Assembly: GCA_002429595.1 (NCBI GenBank)
Contig: DJAM01000001.1
Coordinates: 1 to 13,610, forward strand
Direction of reading: 5' to 3'
DNA: 13,610 nucleotides
Source: Coxiellaceae bacterium UBA6002
GTDB taxonomy: Bacteria > Pseudomonadota > Gammaproteobacteria > UBA6002
Below, in pieces: positions 1 through 7,927 of the stretch. The position numbers were made by a program, and so were the translations under genes. Under the pieces are notes generated by a model that saw only the letters and a program-made list of their open reading frames with translations, made no database searches and had not been told where the DNA came from. Every line of letters starts with the position of its first letter. Positions within the stretch are counted from its first letter, which is position 1.

Positions 1-95
1 CAAATTTTTTATTCGAAGGTGGCCAAATGTGGACGTTCAATCCTATGCTGAATAGTTATGGCTTTTTTTAATCATTCTTTTCGGGCGGAGGAACT

Positions 96-2243
96 GTGCG
101 GCTTTTTAAAAAATTACGTCGCAAACTGAGTTATTTATCTGAAAAACAGATCGAAGAGATCTACCACGCCTATCTTACTGCTGCAATGGCCCATGAAGGT
201 CAAAAACGCTTTACTGGCGAACCTTATATAACGCATCCCGTTGCTGTTGCTTGTATCTTGGCTGATATCCGCATGGATCCTCAAAGTATCATGGCGGCAT
301 TGTTACACGACGTCATTGAAGATACTGAAATCGATAAGTCTTCCCTTGCAGAAGAATTTGGGGACCAAGTAGCCGAATTGGTCGATGGTGTCAGTAAATT
401 GACGCAGATCGAATTTCGAAGTCGAGCAGAAGCGCAGGCTGAGAATTTCCGAAAGATGGTCCTTGCCATGGCCAAAGACATTAGGGTGATCATTGTTAAA
501 TTGGCGGATCGATTGCATAACATGCGTACGTTAGAGCCCTTACGTCCAATCAAAAGGAGACGTATTGCTCAAGAAACGCTGGATATCTTTGCCCCAATTG
601 CTAACCGTTTAGGGATGCACAGCTTTTACGTTGAGTTGGAAGAGCTGGGCTTTCAGGCACTTTATCCTTATCGTCATTCCGCCCTGAGCGAAGCCGTTAG
701 AAGGGCACGTGGTAATCGTAAGGAAATACTAAGTGTCATCTTTGAATCATTAAAAAGAGAAATTGCAAAGTACCAACTTTCGTACTGCGAGGTAATTGGT
801 CGCGAAAAACATCTCTATAGTATTTATAAAAAAATGCGCAATAAACATTTACCATTTAATGAAATAATGGATGTTTATGCTTTTCGAATTATTGTAGACA
901 GTATCGACAATTGTTATCGAGTGTTAGGCATTGTTCATGGTCTTTACAAACCTCTGGCTGAACGTTTTAAGGATTATGTCGCCATTCCCAAAGCAAATTG
1001 TTATCAATCACTGCATACGACTTTATTTGGACCGTATGGGGTTCCCATCGAAATTCAAATTCGCACTAAAGAAATGGATGAAATGGCTAACTTCGGGATA
1101 GCTGCACATTGGCTCTATAAGTCTGGTGAAAAATATATTAATCATACTCAAGCCCGAGCTCAAAAATGGGTAAAAAATCTTTTAGAAATGCAGCAAAGCA
1201 CTGGAAGTTCTTTAGAGTTTATCGAAAATGTAAAAGTAGATTTATTTCCTGATGAAGTATATGTCTTCACTCCACATGGTGACATCATGGAACTACCAAA
1301 TGGTTCGACACCTGTGGATTATGCCTACGCTGTTCATACCGATATAGGCAACACTTGTGTTGCTGCTAAAATAGATCGTCAGTTAGCACCGCTTTCAACA
1401 TTACTGCTTAATGGACAAACTGTGGAAATTATTACTTCAGCAAATGCTAGACCAAATCCTGCATGGTTAGATTTTGTGGTCACTGGAAAGGCTAGAAGTA
1501 GTATTCGGCACTTTCTCAAAATACAACAACGTGCAGAATCGATTGCACTTGGCAAACAATTATTAAATAAAGCGCTTGCAGGTCTTTCCTTATCAATGAA
1601 AAAGATTTCCACCGATACTATCCATTCATTTTTAAGCGAGACTGAACTTGAAACAGTCGATGATCTGTTAGAAGAGTTAGGTTTAGGAAATCGTGTGCCA
1701 TTATTAGTGGCGCATAGATTAGCAGGCTCGCTTAGCGATAATGAATCGGGAAATAATAATATCGACAATCACAATGCAAAACCGTTACTGATCAAAGGAA
1801 CGGAAGGGATGGTGATGCATTTTGCTACCTGTTGTTATCCAATTCCAGGAGATCCTATCGTAGGTTTATTCCAAGCAGGACAGGGAATTGTAGTCCACAC
1901 AGAACAATGTCAATATATTGCAAAGATGCGAGATCAGCCCGAAAAATGTATGCTCGTCCGATGGTCGGATGAAGTAAAAAGCGAATTTCCAGTTGTCATT
2001 GATGTCGAAGTTCACAATAAAAGAGGTTCGCTGGCTGCAATGGCAATGTCGATTTCAGATGCTGAATCCAATATCGATGATATTCGTATTACCGAAGGTG
2101 ATGGTCAACATTATTTAGTAACGTTTAAATTAATGGTAGCGAATCGTGCGCATTTGGCACAAGTTATTAGAATGCTTAGAAAAGTTAAACAAGTCGTCCA
2201 TATTCGTAGAGGTACAGCTATTCCCGCTCTCGAGCGAGAATAG
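96..2243 (+). CDS. spoT: Bifunctional (p)ppGpp synthetase/hydrolase SpoT (RSH family)
   Basis: Makes and degrades the stringent-response alarmone (p)ppGpp in the cytoplasm. The 715 residues match the length and domain order of long RSH proteins. The HD hydrolase domain has H47, H71-D72 in LLHDVIEDT, and D138 in VKLADRLHN. The synthetase domain spans about 230-345, with D259, an RFKD motif (290-293) of the bifunctional rather than RelA type, and E319 in EIQIRT. A TGS domain lies at about 386-446, the paired cysteines TCCYPIPGDP at 578-587, and a C-terminal ACT domain at about 632-703. The start is GTG at 96, preceded by GGAGG at 87-91; the next in-frame ATG would cut into the HD domain. Odd points: the normally Gly residue of the NGYQSLHT motif is Cys (C302), and the last eight residues are encoded inside a palindrome. 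ridA and recG follow, a common gammaproteobacterial order. Only one RSH gene is in view, so a separate relA elsewhere cannot be excluded. Confidence 0.96.
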   Translation: MRLFKKLRRKLSYLSEKQIEEIYHAYLTAAMAHEGQKRFTGEPYITHPVAVACILADIRMDPQSIMAALLHDVIEDTEIDKSSLAEEFGDQVAELVDGVSKLTQIEFRSRAEAQAENFRKMVLAMAKDIRVIIVKLADRLHNMRTLEPLRPIKRRRIAQETLDIFAPIANRLGMHSFYVELEELGFQALYPYRHSALSEAVRRARGNRKEILSVIFESLKREIAKYQLSYCEVIGREKHLYSIYKKMRNKHLPFNEIMDVYAFRIIVDSIDNCYRVLGIVHGLYKPLAERFKDYVAIPKANCYQSLHTTLFGPYGVPIEIQIRTKEMDEMANFGIAAHWLYKSGEKYINHTQARAQKWVKNLLEMQQSTGSSLEFIENVKVDLFPDEVYVFTPHGDIMELPNGSTPVDYAYAVHTDIGNTCVAAKIDRQLAPLSTLLLNGQTVEIITSANARPNPAWLDFVVTGKARSSIRHFLKIQQRAESIALGKQLLNKALAGLSLSMKKISTDTIHSFLSETELETVDDLLEELGLGNRVPLLVAHRLAGSLSDNESGNNNIDNHNAKPLLIKGTEGMVMHFATCCYPIPGDPIVGLFQAGQGIVVHTEQCQYIAKMRDQPEKCMLVRWSDEVKSEFPVVIDVEVHNKRGSLAAMAMSISDAESNIDDIRITEGDGQHYLVTFKLMVANRAHLAQVIRMLRKVKQVVHIRRGTAIPALERE

Positions 2244-2244
2244 C
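2217..2244. repeat. Inverted repeat over the spoT stop codon
   Basis: GCTATTC (2217-2223) pairs with GAATAGC (2238-2244). After one C/A mismatch, CGCTC (2225-2229) pairs with GAGCG (2232-2236), giving 12 of 14 paired positions around a 2-base centre. The palindrome contains the last eight codons of spoT and its TAG. Its ATTCCCGC...GAAT outline resembles the two repeat units 20 bases downstream, so it may be a degenerate third copy. No T-run follows, so it does not look like an intrinsic terminator. A second small perfect inverted repeat, AGCTTC-TC-GAAGCT (2242-2255), begins inside its last bases. Confidence 0.7.
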
Positions 2245-2260
2245 TTCTCGAAGCTTGGTT

Positions 2261-2333
2261 GTCGTTCCCGCGCAGGCGGGAATCCAACATGGGTGCAACT
2301 GGAGAAATAGATTCCCGCCTCCGCGGGAATGAC
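2261..2333. repeat. Pair of inverted ATTCCC-N8-GGGAAT palindromic repeats (dRS3/MITE-like)
   Basis: Two 24-base units in opposite orientation (2261-2284 and 2310-2333) match at 22 of 24 positions when one is reverse-complemented. Each is itself nearly palindromic; the right core reads ATTCCCGCCTCCGCGGGAAT (2311-2330). About 25 bases separate them. The pattern resembles the Neisseria dRS3 consensus and similar small mobile-type repeats scattered through many proteobacteria, often read by gene callers as FPRRRES or DSRLRGND peptides; both peptides occur here in the frame leading into ridA. There is no transposase, so at most it is a non-autonomous element. In RNA the two arms could form one long hairpin between spoT and ridA. 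Confidence 0.85.
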
Positions 2334-2354
2334 AGAAAAAACACTGGAGATAAC

Positions 2355-2738
2355 ATGAAACAAATCGTTCGTACTCACGCAGCACCAAAACCTATTGGTG
2401 CTTATTCTCAGGCAGTTAAATCAGGTAATACCGTTTTTATTTCAGGACAAATACCACTAGATCCAGAAACCATGGAAATGGTATCTGATAATATTGAGCA
2501 GCAAATTGAGCAAGTATTTAAAAATCTTTCTGAAGTCACTCAAGCTGCGGGAGGCGACTTAAATGATATCGTGCGCTTAACAATGTATCTAAAAGATATA
2601 AATGATATTGCAAAAGCAAATGAAGCGATGGCAAGATTTTTTGAAGAACCTTATCCTGCGCGTGTTTCCATTGAAGTTAGCGCTTTACCTCGCCAGGCAC
2701 TGATTGAAGTTGATGCTATCATGGTGATTAATGATTGA
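2355..2738 (+). CDS. ridA: RidA family 2-iminobutanoate/2-iminopropanoate deaminase
   Basis: RidA proteins (YjgF/YER057c/UK114 family) hydrolyse reactive enamine/imine products of PLP enzymes such as threonine dehydratase, protecting PLP-dependent enzymes from damage; they act as cytoplasmic trimers. The 127-residue product has the usual length. It shows the N-terminal PIGAYSQA (13-20), FISGQIPLDP (28-37), and the C-terminal signature PARVSIEVSALP (101-112) followed by ALIEVDAI (115-122). R103 and E118 sit where E. coli RidA has its catalytic Arg105 and Glu120. The ATG at 2355 was chosen because it gives the family N-terminus and has GGAG at 2346-2349, five bases upstream. A TTG at 2259 would add 32 residues translated from the palindromic repeats and is rejected. 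The 3' end overlaps recG by 8 nt, implying coupled translation. Confidence 0.95.
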   Translation: MKQIVRTHAAPKPIGAYSQAVKSGNTVFISGQIPLDPETMEMVSDNIEQQIEQVFKNLSEVTQAAGGDLNDIVRLTMYLKDINDIAKANEAMARFFEEPYPARVSIEVSALPRQALIEVDAIMVIND

Positions 2739-4833
2739 TGAGCAAGCTCGTTGCCATCTTTCAATTTCCTGCACTGAATTAAAAGGAGTAGGTCCTAAGG
2801 TTGCGTTACATTTAAAAAAATTAAATATTGTGACTGTTCAGGATCTACTTTTTCACCTCCCCTTACGCTACGAAAATCGCACTATTTTTAAAAAGATCAA
2901 TCAACTATTGCTTGGGGATCAAGTGCAAGTTCAAGGCGAAATTGTTCATGCTGAAATTCAACAATCTCGACGTAGAAGTTTATTGTGTCGGATTAAAGAT
3001 GAGCAGGGTAGTTTAGTATTACGGTTTTTTTATTTTAGTCCTCGACAGTTAGATTATTTTAAAAATGGTCGTAAATTGCAGTGTTTTGGAGAAGTGCGAC
3101 GAGGAGCGACTGGCTATGAAATGATTCATCCTGAATATCGGTTTATTGAAGAAAATAGTACAGCTGTTGCTGGTGATAATTTGACACCTGTTTATCCAAC
3201 AACGGAAGGATTGAGTCAATACACGTTACGTAAAATCACTGACCAAGCTTTAACTATTTTGAATAATAATTTTCATTTGCCAGAATTTTTGCCAAATAAA
3301 ATTCTGCAAACTTACGATTTTTCGCCATTGAGTTATGCGCTTAATTATCTACATCGCCCTCCTAAGGAAGCATGTGCCGATGTGCTAAATCAAGGACGAC
3401 ATTTACATCAACAAAGACTTGTCTTTGAAGAACTGTTAGCTCATCAATTATCCCTCGCAAGATTACGTCATCGAGTTAAACAATTGCGAGCGGTGAGCAT
3501 CAAAATGAATGATAAAAATAATTCTGTGGCTGCTTTTAAAAAACAATTACCGTTTGAGTTAACGGCTGCACAAAAGAAGGTATTGCAAGACATTGGTCAT
3601 GATCTTCAAAAAGATGTACCAATGTTAAGATTGGTACAGGGCGATGTTGGATCAGGAAAAACAGTTGTTGCGGCGATTGCAGCACTCTTTGTAGTCGAAA
3701 ATGGATTGCAAGTGGCAATAATGGCGCCTACTGAATTGTTGGCAGAACAGCATTTTAAAGTCTTTCAACGTTGGTTTTCCCCTTTAGGCATTACGGTTGG
3801 TTGGCTGAGCGGCACAATTCGAAGTAAACAAAAAGAGGATACGCTGCAAGCGTTGAAAGATGGAATGGTGCAGGTTGTAGTTGGTACTCATGCTTTGTTC
3901 CAAGAAAAAACTATTTTCCAACGCTTAGGTCTTATTGTCATCGATGAGCAACACCGATTTGGTGTTGATCAAAGGTTGTCACTCTTGAACAAGGGAATTT
4001 CGCAGAATAATCAACCGCATCAATTAATTATGTCAGCAACTCCCATTCCGCGAACCTTGGCAATGACTGCTTATGGGGATTTAGATTGTTCTGTCATTGA
4101 CGAATTACCACCTGGCAGAACTCCTATCAAAACAATTGTGATGCCTCAAAATAAAAGAAGTCAACTTGTAGAAAGAATAAAAGTTAACTGCAGACAAGGT
4201 GCGCAAGTTTATTGGGTCTGTACACTCATTGAAGAATCCGAATTTTTGCAGTGCCAAGCGGCTGAAGAAGTGGCAAAAGAATTGGTGCAGCTGTTGCCCG
4301 AACTTAGAATTGGCTTAATACATGGCCGAATGAAGCCCAAAGATAAAGAAGAGACCATGTTGGCATTTAAAGAAAAAGAATTACACTTATTAGTAGCAAC
4401 GACAGTGATCGAAGTAGGCGTTGACGTGCCGAATGCAAGCTTAATGATTATAGAAAATTCCGAGCGTTTAGGTTTATCCCAATTGCACCAATTACGTGGG
4501 CGTGTAGGAAGAGGATCGACCGAAAGTTATTGCGTGTTATTGTATCAAGCGCCACTATCAAAACATTCGCAAGAACGTTTAAGTGTCTTAAGAGATCATA
4601 CCGATGGTTTTATCATTGCGGAAAAAGACTTGCAACTGCGCGGACCTGGGGAAATTTTAGGAACGCGGCAGACCGGTTTGATGCAATTAAAAATTGCAGA
4701 TTTAGTAAGAGATCAGCATCAACTTCCCGCGGTGCAAGAGGTGGCAACCTTATTAGTAAATGAACATCCTGAGGTGGTCGATGGAATAATTAACCGCTGG
4801 TTAGCAAATAATGAACGCTTCACTGGCGTTTAG
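2731..4833 (+). CDS. recG: ATP-dependent DNA helicase RecG
   Basis: RecG remodels stalled replication forks and Holliday junctions as a superfamily 2 double-strand translocase. The 700 residues compare with 693 in E. coli and align over the whole length. The N-terminal wedge/OB region includes LLFHLPLRYENRT (39-51), MIHPEYRF (131-138) and LTPVYPTTEG (151-160). The helicase core has Walker A GDVGSGKT (304-311), MAPTELLAEQH (331-341), DEQH box DEQHRFG (405-411), SATPIPRT (435-442), motif V-like TTVIEVGVDVPNA (557-569) and motif VI QLRGRVGR (587-594). The C-terminal RGPGEILGTRQTG (637-649) matches the RecG translocation (TRG) region. The ATG at 2731 lies inside the end of ridA (8-nt overlap), so it is probably cotranscribed and translationally coupled. 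No disrupted motif is visible. A probable terminator lies 55 bases downstream. Confidence 0.97.
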   Translation: MIDEQARCHLSISCTELKGVGPKVALHLKKLNIVTVQDLLFHLPLRYENRTIFKKINQLLLGDQVQVQGEIVHAEIQQSRRRSLLCRIKDEQGSLVLRFFYFSPRQLDYFKNGRKLQCFGEVRRGATGYEMIHPEYRFIEENSTAVAGDNLTPVYPTTEGLSQYTLRKITDQALTILNNNFHLPEFLPNKILQTYDFSPLSYALNYLHRPPKEACADVLNQGRHLHQQRLVFEELLAHQLSLARLRHRVKQLRAVSIKMNDKNNSVAAFKKQLPFELTAAQKKVLQDIGHDLQKDVPMLRLVQGDVGSGKTVVAAIAALFVVENGLQVAIMAPTELLAEQHFKVFQRWFSPLGITVGWLSGTIRSKQKEDTLQALKDGMVQVVVGTHALFQEKTIFQRLGLIVIDEQHRFGVDQRLSLLNKGISQNNQPHQLIMSATPIPRTLAMTAYGDLDCSVIDELPPGRTPIKTIVMPQNKRSQLVERIKVNCRQGAQVYWVCTLIEESEFLQCQAAEEVAKELVQLLPELRIGLIHGRMKPKDKEETMLAFKEKELHLLVATTVIEVGVDVPNASLMIIENSERLGLSQLHQLRGRVGRGSTESYCVLLYQAPLSKHSQERLSVLRDHTDGFIIAEKDLQLRGPGEILGTRQTGLMQLKIADLVRDQHQLPAVQEVATLLVNEHPEVVDGIINRWLANNERFTGV

Positions 4834-4847
4834 ATGAGCGAATTATG

Positions 4848-4875
4848 TTTACCTTTTCGTCAAAATCTGTACAAT
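4848..4875 (+). promoter_or_regulatory. Possible sigma-70 promoter after recG
   Basis: TTTACC (4848-4853, 4 of 6 to TTGACA) and TACAAT (4870-4875, 5 of 6 to TATAAT) are separated by 16 bases. It could serve the coupled pair starting at 4948. However, its transcript would meet the terminator-like hairpin at 4889-4909 within about 30 bases, so it is either a chance match in AT-rich DNA or part of an attenuated leader. Confidence 0.25.
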
Positions 4876-4888
4876 GCCTAAACACAAT

Positions 4889-4909
4889 AAAGCTGCAAGA
4901 CGGCTTTTT
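4889..4909 (+). terminator. Probable Rho-independent terminator after recG
   Basis: AAAGCTG (4889-4895) pairs with CGGCTTT (4901-4907), seven pairs including one G-T (G-U in RNA), around the loop CAAGA. The 3' arm runs into five T residues (4905-4909), partly within the stem. It lies 55 bases past the recG stop and would end the spoT-ridA-recG transcript. The stem is short and only moderately GC-rich, so termination may be partial. Confidence 0.5.
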
Positions 4910-4947
4910 AAGAATAAATAAATCAATACATTGATAAGGGACTGTCA

Positions 4948-6972
4948 ATGTTAACAATAATAGAATATTTAGAAGACTTTCAATTTTATCAGCAATTCAA
5001 TTCATTGTGGGCAGCTTTTCAGGAAAAGTTCACAAACTTTCTGTCACCTACCAAAAAGTCTCATTCACAAATCCAAGCGATATTAAATCATCACCAAGAA
5101 GCGCAAGAGCTATATAATGCAGTTCTTCATGGACGCTGCGCTGCTGCGTTACTTAGTGAGTTAGAATCCTTAGCAAAAGACGAGAAAGCTCCGAAGGAAA
5201 AACGAGGGCAGGCTTGTCTTGTGCTTTCAAAACTTTTTCAAGAAGATGTTGCAGTTGAAAATTTTAAATTAGCAAAAAATCTGGATCGGGCCCAAAGCGA
5301 GGGCCAACTAGCGGTGAAATTATTAGGGAGAAAAGCTAAGCTTTCACCGCAATCAAGACAATCCCTTGAAAAACTACGAGCTGGTGGAGAGCCTGCGTTC
5401 GCATTCCAAAGATTACATAATATTGCCAAGCTCGATTTGTCTGCGTCTGCTTGTTTTGCAAAAAAAGCATTGAGTTTTATATACGAACATGGTGCTCGGA
5501 ATCAATCATTTATTGTTTGGCCAGATCAGCAGTTAGCGCAATCTTATCTGCAACGTGCTACTTCAGGTTTTGGTGAAATCAAGCAAGTCATTAGTGCTTT
5601 CTTGGATAAAATATCAAAATTTTTTATTACCCCACGGACTAATGATCTGCTACGTGGCCTTGCAGGAATCGATGATAAGGCTGCGCAATATCGATATGCT
5701 CAGATTTTAGAAAGAGAAAGAAAAAATCCGAAAGAATTTATTTCTTGGTACCAAAAAGCTGCGCAACGCAGTGAGGATTCTCCACTTGCTCTTGAGAGGA
5801 AAGGTTATTATCCAGCGATGCAGTATATGGTTGAAGCTCATGATAAGGAGCGCTATGGTTTAAAATCGCAAGAAGCTTCACATTATCGTGTTCAAGTTCT
5901 GTTGAGTGGCGAAAAAGATTCGGAAGATGGGGTGGCGAACTTGCGAAAGCAAGCAGCCGCGGGTGATAGTACTTCAAACTTACAATTGGCATGGCATTCT
6001 TTAGAAAATATTCCAGAACAAGAGGCAGCACTGCAAGTAGCAGCAGGATATATTAAGGTTGCAGAAGCTGGTCGAAAAAAATGGCAAGAGTACCAGCATC
6101 AATTGTATGAAGAACTATGCTTAACGGTTGCCAGAGCTTACGAGTCTTTACATCTGGGTTCAGGTGCATCAGAAAGTCAAACTGAAAGTTTAGCAAAAGC
6201 TATTCAGTACTATCAAAAGATACCGCCTTCCTCCGAATATTATAGTGAAGTTCGATTTCAAATTGCGCATCATCAGCAATATATAATGAAGGATGAATCT
6301 GGGGCCATCAATTCCTTAGTGGAATCCGGTTCAGATTCTACAATGAGTAATGTTATCCGAGCGATCAATTTAGCGTTTAATAAATACTGTAAGACGCATA
6401 ATAATTTAAATTTAACTGCTGAACAAAAAGTGATCCTTGAAAGTCATAAAGCAGAAAATATTTTTTGGGGGACAAGTGATCAAATACCAAGTCTGAATAA
6501 TGAAAAGCCATTTGCTATCCTCACTAAAATAGTTAATCGATTACAGTTAATCAACGAGCAGCGAAAGTCCGCAAAAAAAAGCCCATTACTTAACTTGGTT
6601 AATTTAAAAAAAGCACTTGATGATTACTTAAAGCATGGCGACAAAATCTCCATTACTGACTTACCACAAACACTTCAGTCTGCAATTAGAGCAAAATTAA
6701 CTCGGTCGTTACGACCCAATACAGAGTTCTTTGCAAAAAGTGCCACCCCTGACAATAGAATAAGCTTAGTATTGAATGCCATGCTCCATTTACTTGAAAA
6801 ATTTGCAGAACAGACTAAGAATTTACCTCAAAATGCTTATCGAGAAATAAAGGCTAACCAATATTTCGATTTTGTGATTCAAGTTTGTAATGATTTCGTC
6901 ATTAATGTCCAACAAAACCACGTAGATAATCCAATAACCATTTTATCACTGAAGCAAGGGAGCGCTCACTGA
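4948..6972 (+). CDS. Helical protein with Sel1/TPR-like segments, function unknown
   Basis: I do not recognise this 674-residue protein. It is predicted from composition to be almost entirely alpha-helical, with no signal peptide and no clear membrane segment. Residues 242-298 resemble Sel1-like repeats (DDKAAQYRYAQILER, then EFISWYQKAAQ, then YYPAMQYMVEAH). A second region at about 327-374 (GVANLRKQAAAGD...YIKVAEAG) and a third at about 385-425 (ending AIQYYQKI) have the same helix-pair style. Such solenoids usually bind other proteins. The C-terminal 150 residues are helical and polar and match nothing I know. The ATG at 4948 has AAGGGA (4936-4941) six bases upstream. Its stop overlaps the next start by one base, so the two products are probably made together. 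In Legionellales, large Sel1/TPR proteins of this style are often secreted effectors or partners; that is only a suggestion here. Confidence 0.8.
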   Translation: MLTIIEYLEDFQFYQQFNSLWAAFQEKFTNFLSPTKKSHSQIQAILNHHQEAQELYNAVLHGRCAAALLSELESLAKDEKAPKEKRGQACLVLSKLFQEDVAVENFKLAKNLDRAQSEGQLAVKLLGRKAKLSPQSRQSLEKLRAGGEPAFAFQRLHNIAKLDLSASACFAKKALSFIYEHGARNQSFIVWPDQQLAQSYLQRATSGFGEIKQVISAFLDKISKFFITPRTNDLLRGLAGIDDKAAQYRYAQILERERKNPKEFISWYQKAAQRSEDSPLALERKGYYPAMQYMVEAHDKERYGLKSQEASHYRVQVLLSGEKDSEDGVANLRKQAAAGDSTSNLQLAWHSLENIPEQEAALQVAAGYIKVAEAGRKKWQEYQHQLYEELCLTVARAYESLHLGSGASESQTESLAKAIQYYQKIPPSSEYYSEVRFQIAHHQQYIMKDESGAINSLVESGSDSTMSNVIRAINLAFNKYCKTHNNLNLTAEQKVILESHKAENIFWGTSDQIPSLNNEKPFAILTKIVNRLQLINEQRKSAKKSPLLNLVNLKKALDDYLKHGDKISITDLPQTLQSAIRAKLTRSLRPNTEFFAKSATPDNRISLVLNAMLHLLEKFAEQTKNLPQNAYREIKANQYFDFVIQVCNDFVINVQQNHVDNPITILSLKQGSAH

Positions 6973-7886
6973 TGCCTGGAAATACAACAAAGTTTAAAAG
7001 AAAAGATCCTAGTTCTTTTTATGATCAAATATTGACCTTAGTTAACGAGACAGAAATTAACTTGGAGGATGAAGAGCCAATCTTAAGAGCTTGGTTGTGG
7101 TATGAGCGTAAAGAACAAATTGCACTACTAAAGATTACATTAGATAGGGTTCTTACTGATCCACTTCGAGACGATTACCCTTTATATGTTGTTTGCCAGA
7201 TGATGTTTAAAAAATGTCGTACTGCTCTCTTGAGCGGTTACAATGACTTTAAGGTTGAACTTGAAAAAATACTCGACACCATCACGCCTGAACAAATGAA
7301 TCTGCCTACAAAAGAAGAAAGAGAGGAATATTATCGAGTGACTTTTGGTAAGACAGAAGGAAAAGGAACGCAATCTAAAATTATTTCTGAGGCCAAATTA
7401 GCACTTAGTAGAGAATTATCAGCGCCTGATGCACTAAAACTTATAGAGTCAAAATTAGCGGAAATTAAAGTGGAAGGTAAACCTCTTGAGGAAATATTTA
7501 GACGCTTAGTGAGCTTGGCTGAACAGAAATTATATGAAAAATTTTCAAATGCTGTTGATCAGCTTCAAGGTATTATCCAAGAATATCAGACGGAATCGCA
7601 TAAAATGAAGATTTCGTTTGACGCTCTTTGTGAACAGTTAAAAGAAGTTTATGGGTTGTTACTAGAGTTTAAAGAACGTTATCCTATGAACTTTGCGCTA
7701 TTATGCAAAACGAAAAAGCTCTCGCCAGCCCTATTAGAAAAATTCCAGGGACCAAGAACGCCTGGTGAATTAGTTGCACAAAGAGGTCTATTAAGAAGAT
7801 GTGGATCAGATGGGGCTTTAACTGCTCTGCCCAGAAGCGAGGCGGATGCCACTGTTCCTTGGGCTCTTCCAGGACCTATATCCTAA
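6972..7886 (+). CDS. Hypothetical helical protein coupled to the Sel1/TPR-like protein
   Basis: A 304-residue protein that I do not recognise. Its ATG shares a base with the stop of the preceding gene (TGATG), and AAGGGAG at 6956-6962 lies nine bases upstream, so translation is probably coupled. Residues about 15-255 are charged and helical, with likely coiled-coil stretches at about 138-210 (AKLALSREL, IESKLAEIKVEGK, LAEQKLYEKF). No catalytic motif, signal peptide or membrane segment is visible. From about residue 258 the character changes to a Gly/Pro/Ala/Arg-rich, probably disordered tail (RTPGELVAQRGLLRRCG, then ALPRSEADATVPWALPGPIS). The tail DNA is visibly more GC-rich than the body. 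The tail could be native, a repeat-derived addition, or the result of an older frameshift or fusion. No terminator follows before the outer-membrane protein gene. Confidence 0.72.
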   Translation: MPGNTTKFKRKDPSSFYDQILTLVNETEINLEDEEPILRAWLWYERKEQIALLKITLDRVLTDPLRDDYPLYVVCQMMFKKCRTALLSGYNDFKVELEKILDTITPEQMNLPTKEEREEYYRVTFGKTEGKGTQSKIISEAKLALSRELSAPDALKLIESKLAEIKVEGKPLEEIFRRLVSLAEQKLYEKFSNAVDQLQGIIQEYQTESHKMKISFDALCEQLKEVYGLLLEFKERYPMNFALLCKTKKLSPALLEKFQGPRTPGELVAQRGLLRRCGSDGALTALPRSEADATVPWALPGPIS

Positions 7887-7898
7887 CATCAAAAGCTA

Positions 7899-7927
7899 TT
7901 GTCAGCTCCGTTATTAGTCAGTAAACT
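7899..7927 (+). promoter_or_regulatory. Candidate sigma-70 promoter for the outer-membrane protein gene
   Basis: TTGTCA (7899-7904, 5 of 6 to TTGACA) and TAAACT (7922-7927, 4 of 6 to TATAAT) are separated by an ideal 17 bases, in the 110-base gap ahead of the outer-membrane protein gene. It would give a leader of about 60 bases. It is based on sequence match only. Confidence 0.35.

Noticed and set aside
3..71. Possible tail of an upstream gene (about 22 codons to a TAA at 69-71)
   Set aside because: Other frames in the first 95 bases also run open to a stop, and the short tail matches no family I know, including RpoZ, which often precedes spoT. Too little to call.
2259..2354. N-terminal extension of RidA from a TTG at 2259
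   Set aside because: The 32 extra residues are translations of the palindromic repeats, match no RidA, and the ATG at 2355 has a good ribosome binding site and the family N-terminus.
2111..2378. Minus-strand open frames over the spoT-ridA gap containing FPRRRES and RLRGND peptides
   Set aside because: These peptides come from the palindromic repeat read backwards and are a common gene-calling artefact; the rest is antisense to spoT and ridA.
5738..6031. 97-residue minus-strand open frame inside the Sel1/TPR-like gene
   Set aside because: Antisense to a longer, well-initiated gene, with no recognisable motif or ribosome binding evidence; treated as a shadow.
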